The notes below the pieces were generated by a model. It was not told the DNA's origin, did no database searches, and saw nothing but the letters and a program-made list of their open reading frames with translations. A stretch of DNA of 9,138 bases from an uncultured Pseudomonas sp. (GTDB taxonomy: Bacteria > Pseudomonadota > Gammaproteobacteria > Pseudomonadales > Pseudomonadaceae): contig CALMID010000454.1 in assembly GCA_937863915.1 (NCBI GenBank), positions 1-9,138 of the forward strand, written 5' to 3'. The position numbers were made by a program, and so were the translations under genes. The first letter of the stretch is position 1, and each line of letters begins with the position of its first letter. Shown one piece after another: positions 7,241 to 9,138 of this stretch.

Positions 7241-7960
7241 ATGGATGATTCAAGGACGGCTCTTTCAAGAACGACTGATTCCGGCGTGGGTGATTCGAGC
7301 GCGGATAGCCCTAGGACGCTCTTTTTCCTCGCTCCACGTGATCCTGCCACTGCAGAGCTGCAAGACTTCCTCTCGGTCAATGGCTATGCGCTGCGTGGCG
7401 AGACCGATGCGCTCCTCTCCGATATGTCCGCCGATAGCCTGGGACTGCTTGATCTGCGTGTGCTTGAGCAGGGCCATGCCCTGCCTTTGCCGGCTGAGTG
7501 TCTGCTGGGACGCGGACGCTGGCTGTTGATTAATGCCCAGGAACCCTTTCGCGACGACTTCCTGTTATTCAATGCCGGCGTCTGTGGTGTGCTTTCGTTC
7601 CGGGAGGCACCCGCTCGCGTGCTGCAGGCACTGGAGCTGATCGCGCAGGGCGAACTGTGGATTCCACGGGCGATCCTGGCCGAAGCTTTCCAGCGTCAGC
7701 GCGCCCGCCATACGCCTCAGCCGGCTGTGCTGCCAGCTCTGACGCGCCGCGAGTGGCAGGTGCTTCGCGGGCTGCTGGTGGCTGAGAACAATCGTGAGAT
7801 CGCCGCGCGCCTGGGGGTGGAGGAGAGCACCGTCAAGCGCCACCTGTATAACCTGTTCCGCAAGGTGGGCGTGCGCAATCGTCTCGAGGCGCTCAACTGG
7901 GCGCGGGCGGCTGGCTTGCAGGCCGGGCAGGAGTTTCGACCGGCCAACAGGGTCTGTTAA
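7241..7960 (+). CDS. CsgD-like LuxR-type transcriptional regulator (second of pair)
   Basis: A 239-aa regulator with the same architecture as its upstream neighbour. A polar, probably disordered N-terminus (residues 1-24, rich in Ser/Asp/Thr) precedes a receiver-like domain (about 25-150; LGLLDLR with Asp71 at the phospho-acceptor position, no acidic pair in RTLFFLAPRD, no switch Lys in GVLSFREAP). The C-terminal LuxR helix-turn-helix (about 166-223) reads LTRREWQVL, NREIAARLGVEESTVKRHLYNLFRKVGVRNRLEALNWA. The HLYNLFRKVGVRNR stretch resembles CsgD (HLYNLFKKIAVKNR, from memory) more closely than the first copy does. AGGAGG at 7225-7230 is 10 nt from the ATG, slightly long; an out-of-frame ATG at 7245 is nearer. 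The stop shares TTAA with the csiV stop on the opposite strand. Target unknown. Confidence 0.88.
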   Translation: MDDSRTALSRTTDSGVGDSSADSPRTLFFLAPRDPATAELQDFLSVNGYALRGETDALLSDMSADSLGLLDLRVLEQGHALPLPAECLLGRGRWLLINAQEPFRDDFLLFNAGVCGVLSFREAPARVLQALELIAQGELWIPRAILAEAFQRQRARHTPQPAVLPALTRREWQVLRGLLVAENNREIAARLGVEESTVKRHLYNLFRKVGVRNRLEALNWARAAGLQAGQEFRPANRVC

Positions 7961-8484
7961 AGCGGGCTGACGCGCAGCAGCACGCCCAGGCTGCGGTGAT
8001 CCAGATAGGTCAGCGTGCCCTCCTTCAGACGTGTGCTTTGCTGCAGGTGCTCGCTGGCGGTCAGCAAACCATCGGCGTCGAACTGGTTGGCCCAGAAGCT
8101 GGCATCCAGATTTAGCACTTCATTCTGCTGCAGCGTCAGGGTGCCCTCGACCGGGTAGTGGCCCAGTTGCGGCTCGCCATTGCTCAGCGCCACGCGGCTC
8201 GGGTTGATGCCGACGTTCTGGCTCCAGCTCTTATGCAGCAGCACTTCATAGCCGTTGGCTGGCGTCAGTTTGGCAGCTTCGCCCTGCAGGACCAGTGGTT
8301 GCTGGGCAAAACCGTCGATGCTCTGGCTGTTGGCCGCCCAGTCATCCGGAGCCGGCTGGCTGGCGGGCAGCGGTTCGCCGGCCTGGCGGAAGACAATCAC
8401 CTCGATCTGATACAGTCGGTCTGCCAAGGCCAGAGGGGCGAGCAGGCTGAGCAGCAGGGCGGCGAGAAAACGGTTGCGACGCAT
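7957..8484 (-). CDS. csiV: CsiV family protein (exported, cell-shape/peptidoglycan associated)
   Basis: A 175-aa protein with a clear signal peptide: MRRNRF, a hydrophobic AALLLSLLAPLALA core and probable cleavage after ALA (residue 21), before DRLYQIEVIVFRQAG, the family's opening motif. No lipobox Cys is present, so it should be soluble in the periplasm. Vibrio cholerae CsiV binds peptidoglycan and works with LpoA to promote PBP1A activity; the same role here is by family membership only. AAGGA overlaps the mfd stop, 8-9 nt before the ATG, and the 11-nt gap to mfd indicates cotranscription downstream of it. Its 3' end overlaps the neighbouring regulator gene by 4 bp (TTAA). The mature part has no strong motifs I can name with catalytic meaning. 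Confidence 0.88.
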   Translation of the reverse strand: MRRNRFLAALLLSLLAPLALADRLYQIEVIVFRQAGEPLPASQPAPDDWAANSQSIDGFAQQPLVLQGEAAKLTPANGYEVLLHKSWSQNVGINPSRVALSNGEPQLGHYPVEGTLTLQQNEVLNLDASFWANQFDADGLLTASEHLQQSTRLKEGTLTYLDHRSLGVLLRVSPL

Positions 8485-8495
8485 GGGGCAGTCCT

Positions 8496-9138
8496 TTACT
8501 GAGAGGGAGTCAGGCGCTCGAACAACGCCTCCAGGGTATTGAATCGTTCTTCCGGGCGCTCCATCGGCACCTGGAATTTGAAGACGGTGGCACCTTCGAA
8601 TTTGTAGCGGTTGGGCTGGCTCTGGATCAGCTTGATCAGCGTCAGCGGATCGACGCAGGTATTGGCGGCAAACTCGATGCGGCCGCCTTGCGGGCCGGCA
8701 TCGACTTTGCGGATGCCGAGCTTTTCCGCCTGCAGCTTGAGCAGGGTCAGGCGCACCAGATTCTTGGTGGCGTCGGGCAGCAGGCCGAAGCGGTCGATCA
8801 TTTCCACCTGCAGCTCCTTCAGGCCGTCCTCGTCGATGGCCGAGGCGATCCGCTTGTAGAGGATCAGGCGGGCATGCACGTCGGGCAGGTAATCATCGGG
8901 GATCAGTGCCGGTACGCGCAGATTGACCTCCGGGCCGCCGCCCAGTGGCTGTTCCAGATTCGGTTGCTCGCCCTTGCGGATGGCTTTGACCGCCCGCTCC
9001 AGCATCTCCATGTAGAGGGTGAAGCCGACCGCCTGGATCTGCCCGCTCTGGCCGTCGCCAAGCAGCTCGCCGGCGCCGCGGATCTCCAGGTCGTGGGTGG
9101 CCAGAACGAAGCCGGCCCCCAGATCCTGGGCATTGGCG
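8496..9138 (-). CDS. mfd: Transcription-repair coupling factor Mfd, C-terminal part (5' end outside window)
   Basis: Mfd is an ATP-driven translocase that removes stalled RNA polymerase from lesions and recruits UvrA. The frame stays open to the right edge, so the ATG at 9011 is internal. The upstream residues read GAGFVLATHDLEIRGAGELL then GDGQSGQIQAVGFTLYMEML, which is the end of the RecG-like translocase module including the TRG-type motif (RGAGELLG...QSG). The remaining ~165 residues (LPDVHARLILYKRIA, DRFGLLPDATKNL, PQGGRIEF) are the C-terminal regulatory domain that masks UvrA binding in the resting enzyme. About 213 of roughly 1150 residues are in view. The gene ends in TAA, 11 nt before csiV. 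Confidence 0.97.
   Translation of the reverse strand, partial: ANAQDLGAGFVLATHDLEIRGAGELLGDGQSGQIQAVGFTLYMEMLERAVKAIRKGEQPNLEQPLGGGPEVNLRVPALIPDDYLPDVHARLILYKRIASAIDEDGLKELQVEMIDRFGLLPDATKNLVRLTLLKLQAEKLGIRKVDAGPQGGRIEFAANTCVDPLTLIKLIQSQPNRYKFEGATVFKFQVPMERPEERFNTLEALFERLTPSQ

Overview
The window is a stretch of Pseudomonas chromosome. The evidence is gene order and protein identity: the C-terminus of topA, two small conserved genes, lexA-sulA, psrA, nagZ, the methylthioinosine phosphorylase gene, csiV and mfd follow the order I recall from the P. aeruginosa PA3011-PA3002 region. The sequence is GC-rich, and two operators are typical of the genus (16-bp LexA boxes, GAAAC-N4-GTTTC-type PsrA boxes). 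I cannot fix the species.

Layout. Positions 1-1024 hold the 3' end of topA (+), followed 32 bp later by a DUF6586-type gene (1057-1575). A long hairpin (1592-1642) and an extended -10 promoter precede an 80-aa protein gene (1695-1937). That gene converges on the SOS operon lexA-sulA (minus, 3050-1946). A 218-bp divergent region carries the lexA promoter with two LexA boxes and the psrA promoter with two overlapping PsrA boxes. Downstream on the plus strand are psrA, an L,D-transpeptidase-fold gene with no signal peptide, nagZ and a 5'-methylthioinosine phosphorylase gene. Two consecutive genes for CsgD-like LuxR-type regulators follow (6458-7099 and 7241-7960). The second ends tail-to-tail, sharing TTAA, with csiV, which lies just downstream of the 3' end of mfd on the minus strand (partial at the right edge).

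Functional themes. LexA controls itself and the division inhibitor SulA. PsrA (fatty-acid-responsive TetR regulator) very likely represses itself. NagZ acts in cytosolic cell-wall recycling, and the apparently cytosolic YkuD-domain protein 13 bp upstream may share that theme. CsiV is an exported envelope protein; Mfd and TopA act on DNA during transcription. Most of the window is conserved housekeeping sequence. The least ordinary parts are the two CsgD-like regulators and the signal-less L,D-transpeptidase. I see no mobile element, CRISPR array, tRNA, rRNA or clearly undescribed system. No gap between genes exceeds 300 bp.
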